Notes under the pieces: generated by a model
The model's database searches: none
Told to the model about the DNA's origin: nothing
What the model saw: the letters and a program-made list of their open reading frames with translations, nothing else
Part shown: piece after piece, positions 47,113-56,235 of the stretch
How the letters are laid out: every line of letters begins with the position of its first letter
Numbering within the stretch: the first letter of the stretch is position 1
Position numbers and translations under genes: made by a program
Source: Synechococcus sp. PCC 7335
GTDB taxonomy: Bacteria; Cyanobacteriota; Cyanobacteriia; Phormidesmidales; Phormidesmidaceae
DNA length: 64,000 nt
Direction: 5' to 3'
Assembly (NCBI RefSeq): GCF_000155595.1
Contig: NZ_DS989904.1
Location: 1,209,354 to 1,273,353, forward strand

Positions 47113-47712
47113 TTATACAGCTGCAAAAAACTCTCTCGATTTCACCGGATCGGGAATCATTGTCGAATCGCCAGGTTGCCAGCCAGCCGGACAAACTTCA
47201 TCAGGATGAGACTGAACATGCTGAACCGCCTGAAGTACACGCAGCGTTTCGTCAACACTGCGGCCAAAGGAAAGGTTGTTAATTGTGGCATGTTGTACGA
47301 TGCCTTCTCTATCGATAATAAATAGGCCGCGTAGAGCTACGCCTACTTCTGTATCAAGCACGTTATAGGCTGAGCTAATTTCCTTCTTGATATCTGAAAC
47401 CAGCGGGTAGTTAAGATCGCCAACGCCACCCATCTTTCGATCTGTCTGAATCCATGCAAGATGGGAGAATTCGCTATCGATAGAAACGCCTAGCACTTCT
47501 GTTTTGATATCCTTGAAGCTATCATAGCCATCACTGAACGCAGTGATTTCCGTAGGACACACAAACGTAAAATCTAAAGGATAGAAAAAAAGAACGACGT
47601 ACTTACCACGATAGTCGGACAGCTTGATTGTCTTAAACTCTTGATCGACCACAGCAGTAGCCGTGAAGTCTGGAGCAACTTGACCTACTCTAAGACATCC
47701 TTGCTCACTCAT
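47113..47712 (-). CDS. 2-Cys peroxiredoxin
   Basis: The 199-aa typical 2-Cys peroxiredoxin detoxifies H2O2 and alkyl hydroperoxides. The peroxidatic cysteine is in DFTFVCPTE (Cys about 52) and the resolving cysteine in DEVCPAGW (about 174). [10 protein letters not shown], the GG-loop of sensitive Prx, precedes the C-terminal arm. It is the first gene of a likely two-gene redox operon. Confidence 0.97.
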   Translation of the reverse strand: MSEQGCLRVGQVAPDFTATAVVDQEFKTIKLSDYRGKYVVLFFYPLDFTFVCPTEITAFSDGYDSFKDIKTEVLGVSIDSEFSHLAWIQTDRKMGGVGDLNYPLVSDIKKEISSAYNVLDTEVGVALRGLFIIDREGIVQHATINNLSFGRSVDETLRVLQAVQHVQSHPDEVCPAGWQPGDSTMIPDPVKSREFFAAV

Positions 47713-47768
47713 AAACGTTCTCCGCGTTCAATACTTTCCTATTCACTTCCGTGGCATCGGCATCTTCA

Positions 47769-47841
47769 TGGCTCTGGCGGGATTTGAACCTGCGACCTTG
47801 GGCTTATGAGTCCCCTGCTCTAACCACTGAGCTACAGAGCC
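47769..47841 (-). tRNA. tRNA-Met(CAT)
   Basis: The 73-nt tRNA has acceptor GGCTCTG pairing with CAGAGCC, discriminator A, anticodon loop CTCATAA (CAT) and T-arm CAGGTTCAAATCCCG. The anticodon stem has imperfect end pairs. A CAT tRNA could also be elongator Met, initiator or lysidine-modified Ile; the 5' G-C acceptor pair argues against the initiator. Confidence 0.9.
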
Positions 47842-48190
47842 GTGCGCAATAGATTACTGCCGCTGGGTTGCGATAATCTTGGCTCAACAAATGTAACACG
47901 AAACGGAAAACCCTAGAAAAGTATCCTATGACTGGCTTCGGAAGAAGATGAATCCGCCCACCTGATCGACCTACTCAGCTCTATGGTGAAGGGGATTTCG
48001 ACGACGAGGATTTCACCGTTAGCATGTATAGCAAAGTGGCAAAAGCTATGCATATTATTCGAAGAAAAAATGCACTAATTCTAAAACGGTGATCAGCCCA
48101 CTGGCTAATCGCCGTTTGCTCAAACTAGCTGTGCAAGCCAGATTTTTTGACTAGACTAATCTGGCTCTCGTGCTTCCTAACGATTAGTTC
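47842..48190. other. Spacer with M23 gene terminator
   Basis: This 349-bp gap lies between tRNA-Met and the M23 gene. Apart from the terminator hairpin at 48084-48117, nothing recognisable was found. Confidence 0.6.
48084..48117 (-). terminator. Terminator of the LysM/M23 gene
   Basis: The 15-bp stem, imperfect only at one A-C pair and one G-T pair, is formed by AAACGGTGATCAGCC and GGCTAATCGCCGTTT around a CACT loop. Read on the minus strand it ends with TTTT, 74 nt past the stop codon of the peptidase gene. Confidence 0.8.
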
Positions 48191-50104
48191 CTAGCGATTA
48201 GGCAGATAGGCAATAGGGTTGACAGCACCTCTTCCGCTCACATGAACTTCAAAGTGAAGATGAGGCCCAGTACTATAGCCTGTGCTTCCCATCTCAGCGA
48301 TCTTCTGTCCCTGCTTAACAGCCTGCCCAGTGCTAACATTCAAACGATTGTTGTGAGCATAGAGGGTGAGGCTACCGTCCGGATGGCGAATCTCTACTAG
48401 ATTGCCGTAGCCACCAGAGTTCCAGCCTGCTTTTTCGACGATGCCGCTGCCCGCTGCCACAATAGGTGTGCCGACCGGTCCAGCGACATCTACGCCCCGG
48501 TGCATCCTGCCCCATCGCCAACCGTAGCCAGAGGTGAGCGTACCGCGAGCAGGCCAAATGTAACCATCGAAGTAGTTAGGTGCTTCAGGCAGAAACTCAT
48601 CTGCCTCTGGTAAAAGCGGCATATCTGGTGAAACCACCTGTCCGGCCGGAGAACGCTGGGCAGGGACGTATGCCTCTGGACTTAGCGGCGCTGCTGCTAG
48701 CAGGGTGGAGTCAGCAGGCTCGGTGGCTGTAGGTGTAATCGCAATTTGCTCTGAAACCCGTTCTGCAACCCGCGGTGAGTTAGAAACGCTCGCTTCTACT
48801 TCAGTTATCTGTGCTTCGGATACCTGAACAGGCTGGCTTTGAATCTCTTGAACTTCCTCTAGAAGGCTTGCTACGTAAGGATCGATGCCACCTTGTGCAG
48901 CAGCTACTTGAGCGTCAGTTGCGATCACATTTTGTGAAGATGATGAATCCTTACTTTGAAGCTCTTCCTCAGTAACTGATGCATCCTGCCTAATAGCGGT
49001 GCTTTGCAAGTGGTCTAGGCGACTTTTTGCCGCTGTTTGCTCTAGCGTGCTGCCTGTCCGGATGTCTCTTCTGGCAACCTGCGGGCTGTTAGCAGTCGGT
49101 ATCACCAGCGTAGCACCCGGCATGATAACGTCTGGGTTGGCTAAGTCGTTGGCTGAAATCAGCGCTGCAGTGGACATTCCTAGGGAAGAAGCAATACCCG
49201 CAAGCGTATCGCCTGCCTGAACCTGATAGCTGACGGAAGGTGGGGTTGGCGAAGTGAGTGTGGCAACAACAGGCGAGGACTCACTGGCCCCTGCGAAAGA
49301 AGCATCAGCAACTTCGATTTCTTCTATGCCTGCTGGGTCTGATGGTTCTATAGCCGCTGATGGCTGTGCTTCTCTTGCTTCCGCCCGGGCTGCAGCGGGT
49401 TCACCCCTCTCTTTAACGAAAAGCTCTGTTGGGGAATCAACCTGACCTCCAGCCTGAGTATTGGCTACTTTAAACGCAGCTTGCACTTGGTCGAGCTGAG
49501 GAACAGGTTGGAGGTCTGCCTGTGAATTTGCCGATAGCTCTTCAGCAGACTGACTCTGGTTAGAGATCTTAGCCTTTGCAATTGTTTCAGCGTTTTCTAA
49601 AGCAAGACTGTTAGCAGCCAGTTCTATTGGTTCAGGTTCTCTAGCAATTAGACTCTGGATGACTTTTTGGGTAGGTGATTGAGCCGCTACCGCCGCACCT
49701 GGCACCTTTAATACCTGTCCAACTCGAATAGATGGTTCTACCGACAGATTATTAGCCGTCTTCAGATCGTGCAAACCTACCCGGTGAAGCTGAGCAATCT
49801 GCCAGAGGCTTTGACCCGACTCGACAGTGTGATGGGCAACAATCCGTGATTGTGACGCGGATGCTGCTGGTTTAGAAAGTTGAACACTTGAAAAAGCTTT
49901 GGCTGTAGCAGGAGCCCTTGGAGTAGAGACAGCAGCCGATGCTTCAGATTGCGTGGTGAACACTCCAGATGCACCTACTGATAAAGCTAGACCTAGCACA
50001 GCAGCTGACTTGATTGAACGGCTGCTAGCTGCGCTTTGGCGCGTTTCCTGGATACATGAGTGACTTGAATCAGACATGGACCCCTGTGAAATGGCTTGTC
50101 TCAA
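48191..50104 (-). CDS. LysM-containing M23 peptidase
   Basis: The 637-aa cell-envelope protein has an N-terminal anchor/signal (about 34-56) and two LysM domains (about 90-134 with GQSLWQIAQLH; about 294-340 with GDTLAGIASSLG). Long Ala/Gln/Ser/Glu-rich linkers separate these from a C-terminal M23/LytM domain (about 510-635) with GYGWRWGRMHRGVDVAGP (His and Asp ligands) and HLHFEVH. It likely cleaves or remodels peptidoglycan cross-links in division or separation. The TTG start is fixed by AGGAGGT eight nt upstream; an internal ATG nine codons later is weaker. Three 18-bp repeats sit in its leader. Confidence 0.92.
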   Translation of the reverse strand: MRQAISQGSMSDSSHSCIQETRQSAASSRSIKSAAVLGLALSVGASGVFTTQSEASAAVSTPRAPATAKAFSSVQLSKPAASASQSRIVAHHTVESGQSLWQIAQLHRVGLHDLKTANNLSVEPSIRVGQVLKVPGAAVAAQSPTQKVIQSLIAREPEPIELAANSLALENAETIAKAKISNQSQSAEELSANSQADLQPVPQLDQVQAAFKVANTQAGGQVDSPTELFVKERGEPAAARAEAREAQPSAAIEPSDPAGIEEIEVADASFAGASESSPVVATLTSPTPPSVSYQVQAGDTLAGIASSLGMSTAALISANDLANPDVIMPGATLVIPTANSPQVARRDIRTGSTLEQTAAKSRLDHLQSTAIRQDASVTEEELQSKDSSSSQNVIATDAQVAAAQGGIDPYVASLLEEVQEIQSQPVQVSEAQITEVEASVSNSPRVAERVSEQIAITPTATEPADSTLLAAAPLSPEAYVPAQRSPAGQVVSPDMPLLPEADEFLPEAPNYFDGYIWPARGTLTSGYGWRWGRMHRGVDVAGPVGTPIVAAGSGIVEKAGWNSGGYGNLVEIRHPDGSLTLYAHNNRLNVSTGQAVKQGQKIAEMGSTGYSTGPHLHFEVHVSGRGAVNPIAYLPNR

Positions 50105-50113
50105 GGATTGGAC

Positions 50114-50119
50114 CTCCTA
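50114..50119 (-). promoter_or_regulatory. Perfect AGGAGG ribosome site
   Basis: On the minus strand this reads AGGAGG, eight nt before the TTG at 50104. It decides between that start and the ATG at 50077. Confidence 0.8.
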
Positions 50120-50167
50120 ATAATTGTCGGTGGTTAGGCACCTATTAACTCGCTGCTGATTAACTAG

Positions 50168-50221
50168 TTGCTTGCTAAACACGTCTTGCTTGCTAAACAC
50201 GTCTTGCTTGCTAAACACGTC
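50168..50221. repeat. Three perfect 18-bp tandem repeats
   Basis: TTGCTTGCTAAACACGTC is present three times head to tail, 64 bp upstream of the M23 start. On the complementary strand the unit begins GACGTGTTTAGC. It lies in the untranslated leader or promoter of the envelope peptidase. Confidence 0.97.
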
Positions 50222-50874
50222 TATGAAACCCCTAGCTGGGAATGAACGATCTTCTATAACAGTGAAATGCTGAATAAAGTTAGCACCGAAACCTTCAGGC
50301 AGTTGATTTTTCCATCTAGTTGATTTGTCCACCTGCTAGTCATGGGCTCGTGCAAGTCTACAAGTTATTTCTCTTGTCCGACTTAGGCAAGTTTACACGA
50401 CTTAATGATTATTTCAATCTTCACTCGATAAACACATTCTTGATGCACACTTTAAGCGCGCCGTTAAACTTAGTGTCTGCGTTTATAACTACTCTACGTT
50501 CTCTTCTAATTAGATTATCCGTTGAAGAAGCCTTATCTTATAAGGGTTTGAGTGCCCTCTTAGGAGGCTAGCCGACTTGTTTGCACCTCCCAACTTTATG
50601 GATTTTGCAAATGTCGGCAGATCAGAAGAGTGCTTAACGAGTTTTGCCGCGGTAACGCCTGAATGCCGCACAGAGATTGTTCTTTGTGACATTTCCCTTA
50701 AAATCTGCAAAAAATAGCTTTGCATTAGTTACCGATCATAAGTTCGATATGATCAATTAAAAAAACTGATATAGATTGCACTAAGTTCCTCCCGATCTAT
50801 TCCTCGCTAGGCAGACTGATTGCTTGTCTAGCAATTCGTGATAGTTCGACGCTAGTGATATCTGCTCCTACGTA

Positions 50875-51360
50875 CTATGCTCTCTTATCAGACTGTTCGA
50901 GAGAATTATCGGTCTGCCTAATTGCTTCGAAGAGACCAACAGCGGCACAGACAGAGAGGTTGAGGCTGCGAACATGGCGGCGATCGCTCATCGGAATAGT
51001 GGTCACTACGTCGCATTGCTCCAACACTTCGGCTGAAAGTCCCTTGCTTTCACAGCCAAATAGCAACCAGTCGTCACGCCTATATGTCAGTTGAGTGTAG
51101 ACCGCCGTTGCTTTAGCGCTGTAACCGATCAGCTTGCCGCCTTTGGCTTGTGCGTGCTGCCAAAAGTCTTCGATGGACTGATGTATGTGTAGATCAACAT
51201 AAGGCCAATAGTCTAAACCTGCTCGTTTGAGATAGCGATCGCTCAGCTCGAATCCCAATGGCATAACCAGGTGCAGCGGCGTTTCAGTGGCGGCGCAGGT
51301 ACGAGCAATGTTGCCAGTGTTTGGCGGAATCTCAGGATTGACGAGAACGATACTGGGCAT
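50875..51360 (-). CDS. trmL: tRNA (cytidine/uridine-34 2'-O)-methyltransferase
   Basis: The 161-aa SpoU/TrmH-class knotted methyltransferase methylates the wobble ribose of tRNA-Leu. The N-terminal PEIPPNTGNIARTC (about 9-22), mid LLFGCESKGL and C-terminal IPMSDRRHVRSLNLSVCAAV are the three SPOUT motifs. It lies 27 bp downstream of gshA on the same strand, forming a short operon. A C-terminal tail beyond the knot is short and charged. Confidence 0.95.
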   Translation of the reverse strand: MPSIVLVNPEIPPNTGNIARTCAATETPLHLVMPLGFELSDRYLKRAGLDYWPYVDLHIHQSIEDFWQHAQAKGGKLIGYSAKATAVYTQLTYRRDDWLLFGCESKGLSAEVLEQCDVVTTIPMSDRRHVRSLNLSVCAAVGLFEAIRQTDNSLEQSDKRA

Positions 51361-51387
51361 AGCTTAAAGATGGTCAGTCGTAGATAC

Positions 51388-52542
51388 TTAGGCGTAGGCA
51401 ATAGTAGGCGTGCAGATGTCTTCGGCAAGCTGACTTTCTTGGATCTGCATTTGGGTGATTGCCCCTTGTATCACATCTGTGGGGCTGCTCGTCTCGGCCT
51501 GCTGTAACCACTGCTGAGCTTGGTTGCCGTTCCTTAGAATCTGCTTGATCGGGTTTAGAAAGCAAGCAATGCCAGAGTGCTTAGCAAACGGATAAACCTC
51601 TTCATAGAGCTGTGATATCCATGCGCGCGCAGTAACTGTTTTCCCGGTCTGCCAATGATACAGCTGAGCATCTAGACTTTGCTTGGCGACTGCTTTTTCA
51701 TTGCTTAGTGTGATTTCTACGAGATCTTCAGCTCTAGTTTGGGCAGGAAGCGCACAGCTTTGTAAAGGATCAAGCGATGGCGTTTTTAGCATCTGGACTA
51801 ACCTGGCCTCTAATAGCGCAGTTACTGCTAGCAGATGTAATGGATCAGTGACTAGATCGCAAATACGTAGCTCTAAGCGATTGAGATTGTACGGTCTGCG
51901 ATCGCCGTTGGGCCGAACTGAGCTCCATAGGTGGCGAACACTTTGCATACCCCCTGTATCCATTTGCTCTTCTACCCAGCGAATATGGTGAAGATGACTT
52001 TCAAAGAGCGGTACGTAAGCAGGCGTTTGTGGGAATAGCTGCCAGCGGGTGGAATGAAAGCCAGTAATATTACCGTCAAAAAAAGGAGAGGACGCTGTCA
52101 GCGCCAGGTAAAGCGGCGCTTCCAAGCGAATGAGCCGACAGGCGCGTATCAGCTCTTCTAGATTGCTTATTCCAATATTGATATGAATGCTGGCAGTGAC
52201 GACATCGGTGCCGTAAGTCTTTTCGATATAGGTGTGATAGGGATTTTTAGGATCGGAGCGGTGGAAAGTGTCAGCGCCACCTAGTGGCAGGGTGCTACCC
52301 GGGATAATGGTGTAGTCGCCCAGCGTCTTAAGATAGTCGCGCAGTTTGACCCTAGGCTTGATGAGTTCGCACAGAAGGTGTTCGTACCGACAAAAGGGCG
52401 CAGTGGTGTATTCAACATTGCGCGCATCTGGTTCACGAACAAACCCATCCAAAGCTGCGACGATCTTATCCGAAAAGCCAACGACCTCTCCGGCAGGCGT
52501 TCCGGTATACATCTCGACTTCAAAACCTTTGGATAGCAGCAC
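51388..52542 (-). CDS. gshA: Glutamate-cysteine ligase (cyanobacterial type)
   Basis: The 384-aa enzyme makes gamma-glutamylcysteine, the first step in glutathione synthesis. MLLSKGFEVEMYTGTPAGEVVG at the start and LGDYTIIPGSTLPLGG, ASIHINIGISNLEE and RLELRICDLV are typical of the GCS2-like family used in cyanobacteria and plants. The GTG start has AGGA seven nt upstream. It supports the GST gene in the same window. trmL follows after 27 bp. Confidence 0.93.
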   Translation of the reverse strand: MLLSKGFEVEMYTGTPAGEVVGFSDKIVAALDGFVREPDARNVEYTTAPFCRYEHLLCELIKPRVKLRDYLKTLGDYTIIPGSTLPLGGADTFHRSDPKNPYHTYIEKTYGTDVVTASIHINIGISNLEELIRACRLIRLEAPLYLALTASSPFFDGNITGFHSTRWQLFPQTPAYVPLFESHLHHIRWVEEQMDTGGMQSVRHLWSSVRPNGDRRPYNLNRLELRICDLVTDPLHLLAVTALLEARLVQMLKTPSLDPLQSCALPAQTRAEDLVEITLSNEKAVAKQSLDAQLYHWQTGKTVTARAWISQLYEEVYPFAKHSGIACFLNPIKQILRNGNQAQQWLQQAETSSPTDVIQGAITQMQIQESQLAEDICTPTIAYA

Positions 52543-52935
52543 GATGGTGTCCTAGATAAAATTAACGATCTGAAGTGACTTCGGGGTAACACGGGGTAAC
52601 AATAGAGTGTAAAGAAAGGCTAGATTTGCGTCGAAAGTAACCACCAGAACCACAAATTTAGAAGATTCTCTCCTTATATATACGGGTGAATTTAAACTGT
52701 GTAAAAGACGACATTCAGAGAATGCTATTAATAGCACTGAAATTTAAAGCGCTGAAGTTCAGTCCTGCCACGCCGGAACTCTGACTGGGTTTCCCCCTTG
52801 GGGCTTGTTTCTTTCACAGTAGTCCTGTCTCTTCCACAGCAGTATAAAGTGCTAGGAATACTGTCTTACTCTGCCTACAGTTCAAACTCGACCATTCCAT
52901 TTTGTAGGGTTGTGGTAGTTTCTCTCTCATACCAG

Positions 52936-52977
52936 AAGCACTTGGCCAAAAGCACTTGGCTAAAAGCACCTGGCCGA
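52936..52977. repeat. Three 14-bp tandem repeats
   Basis: Units AAGCACTTGGCCAA, AAGCACTTGGCTAA and AAGCACCTGGCCGA are consecutive, with one to three differences. A fourth decayed unit may follow. Confidence 0.9.
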
Positions 52978-52997
52978 AAACATCTAACTCCCATACG

Positions 52998-53037
52998 CAA
53001 GATATCCAGAACGATAGCTACCGTTCTGGATATCTTG
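52998..53037. terminator. Perfect 16-bp hairpin downstream of tRNA-Leu
   Basis: CAAGATATCCAGAACG and CGTTCTGGATATCTTG enclose an 8-nt loop. On the minus strand the hairpin lies 43 nt after the end of tRNA-Leu. It has no adjacent T-run, so it may be a processing or transcription-end structure rather than a canonical terminator. Confidence 0.5.
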
Positions 53038-53080
53038 GAGAGTTTACCTACTCAGAGCCTGCTTAGGCGCTACTTTCAAG

Positions 53081-53163
53081 TGCGGATGAAAGGACTTGAA
53101 CCTTCACGTCGCGAGGACACTAGAACCTAAATCTAGCGCGTCTACCAATTCCGCCACATCCGC
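53081..53163 (-). tRNA. tRNA-Leu(TAG)
   Basis: The 83-nt class II tRNA has acceptor GCGGATG with CATCCGC and discriminator A, an anticodon stem CTAGA/TCTAG with loop TTTAGGT (anticodon TAG), a medium-long variable arm and the T-arm AAGGTTCAAGTCCTTT. It reads CUN codons. CCA is not encoded. Confidence 0.96.
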
Positions 53164-53280
53164 GCCGGGCCATAATAATAGCAAGAAACGAGACCGCTCT
53201 ACAACGAGAGTTGCCTGAGAGCGCTTATGATGAGAGGAATAAAGCCAAAGAAATGTCCAATGGCAACGGACAAATGATGT

Positions 53281-53306
53281 TTTGAGTGTCAGATTTGAGT
53301 GTCAGA
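53281..53306. repeat. 13-bp perfect tandem duplication upstream of dnaK3
   Basis: TTTGAGTGTCAGA is repeated exactly twice, 33-58 bp before the dnaK3 start, within its likely leader. Confidence 0.9.
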
Positions 53307-53338
53307 TCTTGGTAGTTGGATGAGGAGAAACGCTTCGG

Positions 53339-56113
53339 ATGGGTAAGGTAGTTGGCATTGACCTCGGCACAACAAACTCTGTAGTGGCGGTAATGGAGGG
53401 TGGTAAACCCGTTGTAATTGCCAATGTAGAAGGCATGAGGACAACGCCGTCTGTGGTGGCCTTTAGCAAAGAAGGTGAGAAGCTAATTGGCCAGATGGCT
53501 CGCAGGCAAGCTGTGCTGAACCCCCAAAATACGTTTTATGCGGTGAAGCGGTTCGTCGGACGTAAGTATGACGAACTCTCTTCAGAGGCTAAGCGGCTGC
53601 CCTATGCCGTACGTCGAGGTGAATCTGGCAACGTGAAGCTGCGCTGCGATCGCCTGGATAGAGACTTTGCTCCCGAGGAAATCTCGGCGATGATTCTGCG
53701 AAAGTTGGCAGAAGAAGCCTCTCAGTACTTGGGTCAGTCAGTGACAGGCGCCGTCATCACAGTACCGGCCTATTTCAATGATGCGCAAAGGCAAGCGACT
53801 CGTGATGCTGGGCGTATCGCTGGCTTAGAAGTTAAAAGGATTATCAACGAGCCGACAGCAGCCTCTTTGGCCTACGGATTAGATCAGCAATACAACCAAA
53901 CAATTCTAGTGTTTGACCTAGGCGGCGGTACGTTTGATGTGTCTATCCTAGACGTCGGCGACGGTGTCTTTGAGGTGCGCTCTACGAGCGGTGATACGCA
54001 GCTAGGGGGATTGAACTTCGATAAGGTGATTGTTGACTGGCTTGCTGAGGCGTTTCTAGAAAAAGAAGGTGTGGATCTGCGGCGCGATCGCCAGTCTCTT
54101 CAAAGGCTAAACGAAGCGGCTGAAAAAGCAAAAATAGAACTCTCTGGTGTTCCGGTAACAGCTATCAACCTGCCGTTTATTACTGCCACTAAGGATGGAC
54201 CGAAGCATATTGAAACCAGGTTAGAGCGATCGCACTTTGAGTCTTTGTGTAGCGATCTAATCAGTCGTATGCGAGGTCCTTTGAAGCAGGCGCTAGCAGA
54301 TGCAACCGTCACACCCACTCAGGTAGATGAAGTGGTTTTAGTCGGTGGCGCTAGCCGGATGCCGATGGTTCAAGATCTGGTTCGCTCGGTGATGAACCGG
54401 GAACCCAATCGCAACGTCAACCCGGATGAAGTGGTTGCCATTGGGGCGGCCATTCAAGCCGGCATTTTGACGCAGGAAGTCAAAGACATTTTGCTTTTAG
54501 ATGTCACACCGCTATCTTTGGGTTTGGAGACTATCGGCGGCGTGACGAAGAAGTTAATTCCTCGCAATACGACGATTCCAGTGCGCCGTTCTGATACATT
54601 TTCTACCTCCGAAAACAACCAAACCGTTGTAGAAGTCCACATTCTACAAGGTGAGCGCGAGATGGTAGATGACAATAAATCGCTGGGCCGCTTCAAGCTG
54701 ATGGGTATTCCACCTGCGCCTAGAGGTATTCCGCAGGTACAGGTATCATTCGACATCGATGCGAACGGCATCTTGCAGGTATCGGCGCTCGATAAGACCA
54801 CGGGTAGGCAGCAAAGCATTACGGTGCAAGAAGCCTCAAATTTGTCTGAAGCTGAGATTCAAGACATGATCCGGGCGGCTGAGCAGAATGCCGCAACAGA
54901 CAGGTTGCAGCGTGATCGCATTGAGAAACGCAACCGCGCTGAAGCGCTGACATTTAAGGCTGAAAGAGTGCTTCGAGAAGTCGCAATCGATTTTGGCATG
55001 CAGTTTGGACGCGATCGCCGCCGCCGCATAGAGAACCTAGTACAGCAGCTTAGAGCCGCCCTAGAGCAATCCGATGACCGCGGCATCGATATGTTTCAAG
55101 CTGATCTGCAAAATGAAGTCTACGAACTCAACCGAGAAGCCTACCTCTATGACCTAGAAGAAGATGGCGAAGGTATTCTAGGGGCAATCGGAAATACTTT
55201 GAAGCAGGCATTCTCTGGCGAAGATGACGACTACTATCGCACTGGTGACTATGGCTACGGTGCTGGTAGTGGTTATGAGACCGGTTATTCAGCCGGTGGC
55301 TACGCCGCCAACCCCTACGGACAGCAGGCTCAGTGGGATACCCCTAGCTGGAGTCAAGGTAGTGGTAGGGGCAACAGCTGGGATGATTGGGACGATGACT
55401 GGGAAAGTACTCGCCGTCCTCAATCTCCGCCCGCTACGAGATACAGCGATTCTAGGGGTGGCTATCAATCAGATAGCTACAACTCAGGTGGCTACAACTC
55501 AGGTGGCTACAAGGATAACTACAACCCGGATAACTACAAGCCAGATGGCTATAGCTCAGATAGCTACAAGCCGGATAGCTACACGCAAGAGCCACGCTAT
55601 AGCCAAGACCCGTACGCTAAAGGAGATCGACCTTTAGAGCCTCGCGATCAGCGCAACGGCTACAGCCAGGACAATTACAGCAGAGAAAATGGCTACGGCC
55701 AATCGAGCAGCGGCAACCAGGACGCCTATGGAGGCCGTCCTAGCCAATACAGTCAAGATAGCTATTCGCAAGAGCGTTACAACCAGCCTGCTAGCCAGGA
55801 TGTCTATGAGCAAAAGGGCTCTTGGCAAGAGGGTTATCAGCAAAGTGAGTATCGACAGGGCGATTCCCAGCAAGGCGATTATCAGCCAGGTAGTTCTGTA
55901 GGACCCTATGATCAGGGTGGCTACAGCCAGGATGATTATGGTCAACAGAACTATGGCCAACAGAATTACGGTCAGCAGAACTACGGTCAGCAGGACTACA
56001 GGCCGCGTCGTCAACAATCTGACTATGATGAGCAAGACTACGCTCGAAGTAGACAGCGATCACCTCAAGACAATCGTAGGCAGGAGCGTGAGACTGAAGA
56101 CGACTGGTTCTAG
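53339..56113 (+). CDS. dnaK3: DnaK3-type Hsp70 chaperone with very long disordered tail
   Basis: The 924-aa protein has a canonical nucleotide-binding domain (about 1-385: [46 protein letters not shown]) and a substrate-binding beta domain (about 395-510, [14 protein letters not shown]). A helical lid reaches to about 610. From about residue 630 a tail of roughly 290 residues is rich in Tyr, Gly, Ser, Gln, Asn and Asp, with units such as [17 protein letters not shown] and repeated NYGQQ, ending in DDWF. Typical DnaK is about 635 aa and known DnaK3 about 740-770, as I recall. dnaJ follows after about 120 bp, which supports the DnaK3 (thylakoid-associated) assignment. Confidence 0.93.
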   Translation: MGKVVGIDLGTTNSVVAVMEGGKPVVIANVEGMRTTPSVVAFSKEGEKLIGQMARRQAVLNPQNTFYAVKRFVGRKYDELSSEAKRLPYAVRRGESGNVKLRCDRLDRDFAPEEISAMILRKLAEEASQYLGQSVTGAVITVPAYFNDAQRQATRDAGRIAGLEVKRIINEPTAASLAYGLDQQYNQTILVFDLGGGTFDVSILDVGDGVFEVRSTSGDTQLGGLNFDKVIVDWLAEAFLEKEGVDLRRDRQSLQRLNEAAEKAKIELSGVPVTAINLPFITATKDGPKHIETRLERSHFESLCSDLISRMRGPLKQALADATVTPTQVDEVVLVGGASRMPMVQDLVRSVMNREPNRNVNPDEVVAIGAAIQAGILTQEVKDILLLDVTPLSLGLETIGGVTKKLIPRNTTIPVRRSDTFSTSENNQTVVEVHILQGEREMVDDNKSLGRFKLMGIPPAPRGIPQVQVSFDIDANGILQVSALDKTTGRQQSITVQEASNLSEAEIQDMIRAAEQNAATDRLQRDRIEKRNRAEALTFKAERVLREVAIDFGMQFGRDRRRRIENLVQQLRAALEQSDDRGIDMFQADLQNEVYELNREAYLYDLEEDGEGILGAIGNTLKQAFSGEDDDYYRTGDYGYGAGSGYETGYSAGGYAANPYGQQAQWDTPSWSQGSGRGNSWDDWDDDWESTRRPQSPPATRYSDSRGGYQSDSYNSGGYNSGGYKDNYNPDNYKPDGYSSDSYKPDSYTQEPRYSQDPYAKGDRPLEPRDQRNGYSQDNYSRENGYGQSSSGNQDAYGGRPSQYSQDSYSQERYNQPASQDVYEQKGSWQEGYQQSEYRQGDSQQGDYQPGSSVGPYDQGGYSQDDYGQQNYGQQNYGQQNYGQQDYRPRRQQSDYDEQDYARSRQRSPQDNRRQERETEDDWF
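55238..56110 (+). repeat. Coding low-complexity repeat tract in dnaK3
   Basis: The DNA consists of near-repeated 9-15-nt units (for example GGCTACAACTCAGGT, and CAGAACTATGG-type units repeated four times at 55949-56000). This produces the Tyr/Gly/Gln-rich tail. The repetition also opens long frames on the other strand and frame, which are by-products. Confidence 0.85.
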
Positions 56114-56120
56114 GCCACTG

Positions 56121-56189
56121 TTGATTTGAGCCTTTGATTTGAGCCAGTTGATTTGAGCCAGTTAATTTGAGCTAGTCGATTTGTGCCCT
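56121..56189. repeat. Four to five decayed 13-14-bp tandem repeats
   Basis: Units related to TTGATTTGAGCCAG follow one another between dnaK3 and dnaJ, with decay toward the end of the array. Confidence 0.85.
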
Positions 56190-56235
56190 TCACCCATATC
56201 GCGTAGGCTGCGCCAGTTGAGCTAAGCGTTCTTTC

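Larger units (their letters stand above)
50105..50874. other. Long low-GC spacer upstream of the M23 gene
   Basis: This 770-bp gap has an AT-rich middle (50350-50560). Two short open frames (50320-50571 + and 50510-50725 -) show no sign of being genes. It holds the promoter of the M23 gene and the 3' end of trmL transcription. No RNA gene was identified. Confidence 0.5.
52543..53080. other. gshA promoter region with repeats and hairpin
   Basis: These 538 bp have no credible gene. They hold three 14-bp tandem units (52936-52977: AAGCACTTGGCCAA, AAGCACTTGGCTAA, AAGCACCTGGCCGA) and a perfect 16-bp hairpin (52998-53037). The gshA promoter must lie near 52560-52700. Confidence 0.6.

Noticed and set aside
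47769-47841. Initiator tRNA or Ile(CAT) instead of Met
   Set aside because: The acceptor 5' G-C pair argues against an initiator. Ile2 cannot be excluded but no identity element specifically supports it.
50117-50332. Open frame on the minus strand with DVFSKQ repeats (71 codons)
   Set aside because: The repeat comes from three 18-bp DNA units, a multiple of three that keeps the frame open. It has no ribosome site or homology and lies in the M23 leader.
52798-53130. 110-codon frame overlapping tRNA-Leu
   Set aside because: It runs antisense through most of the tRNA-Leu gene and across 14-bp repeats and the hairpin; no protein family is seen.
55224-55637. Plus-strand alternative frame inside dnaK3
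   Set aside because: It is a shadow of the repetitive tail in another frame, without independent evidence.
55634-56035. Minus-strand frame with hydrophobic repeats opposite the dnaK3 tail
   Set aside because: It is an antisense by-product of the repetitive Tyr/Gly/Gln-coding DNA. The composition (Leu/Ile/Val) mirrors the coding strand and no start signal is present.
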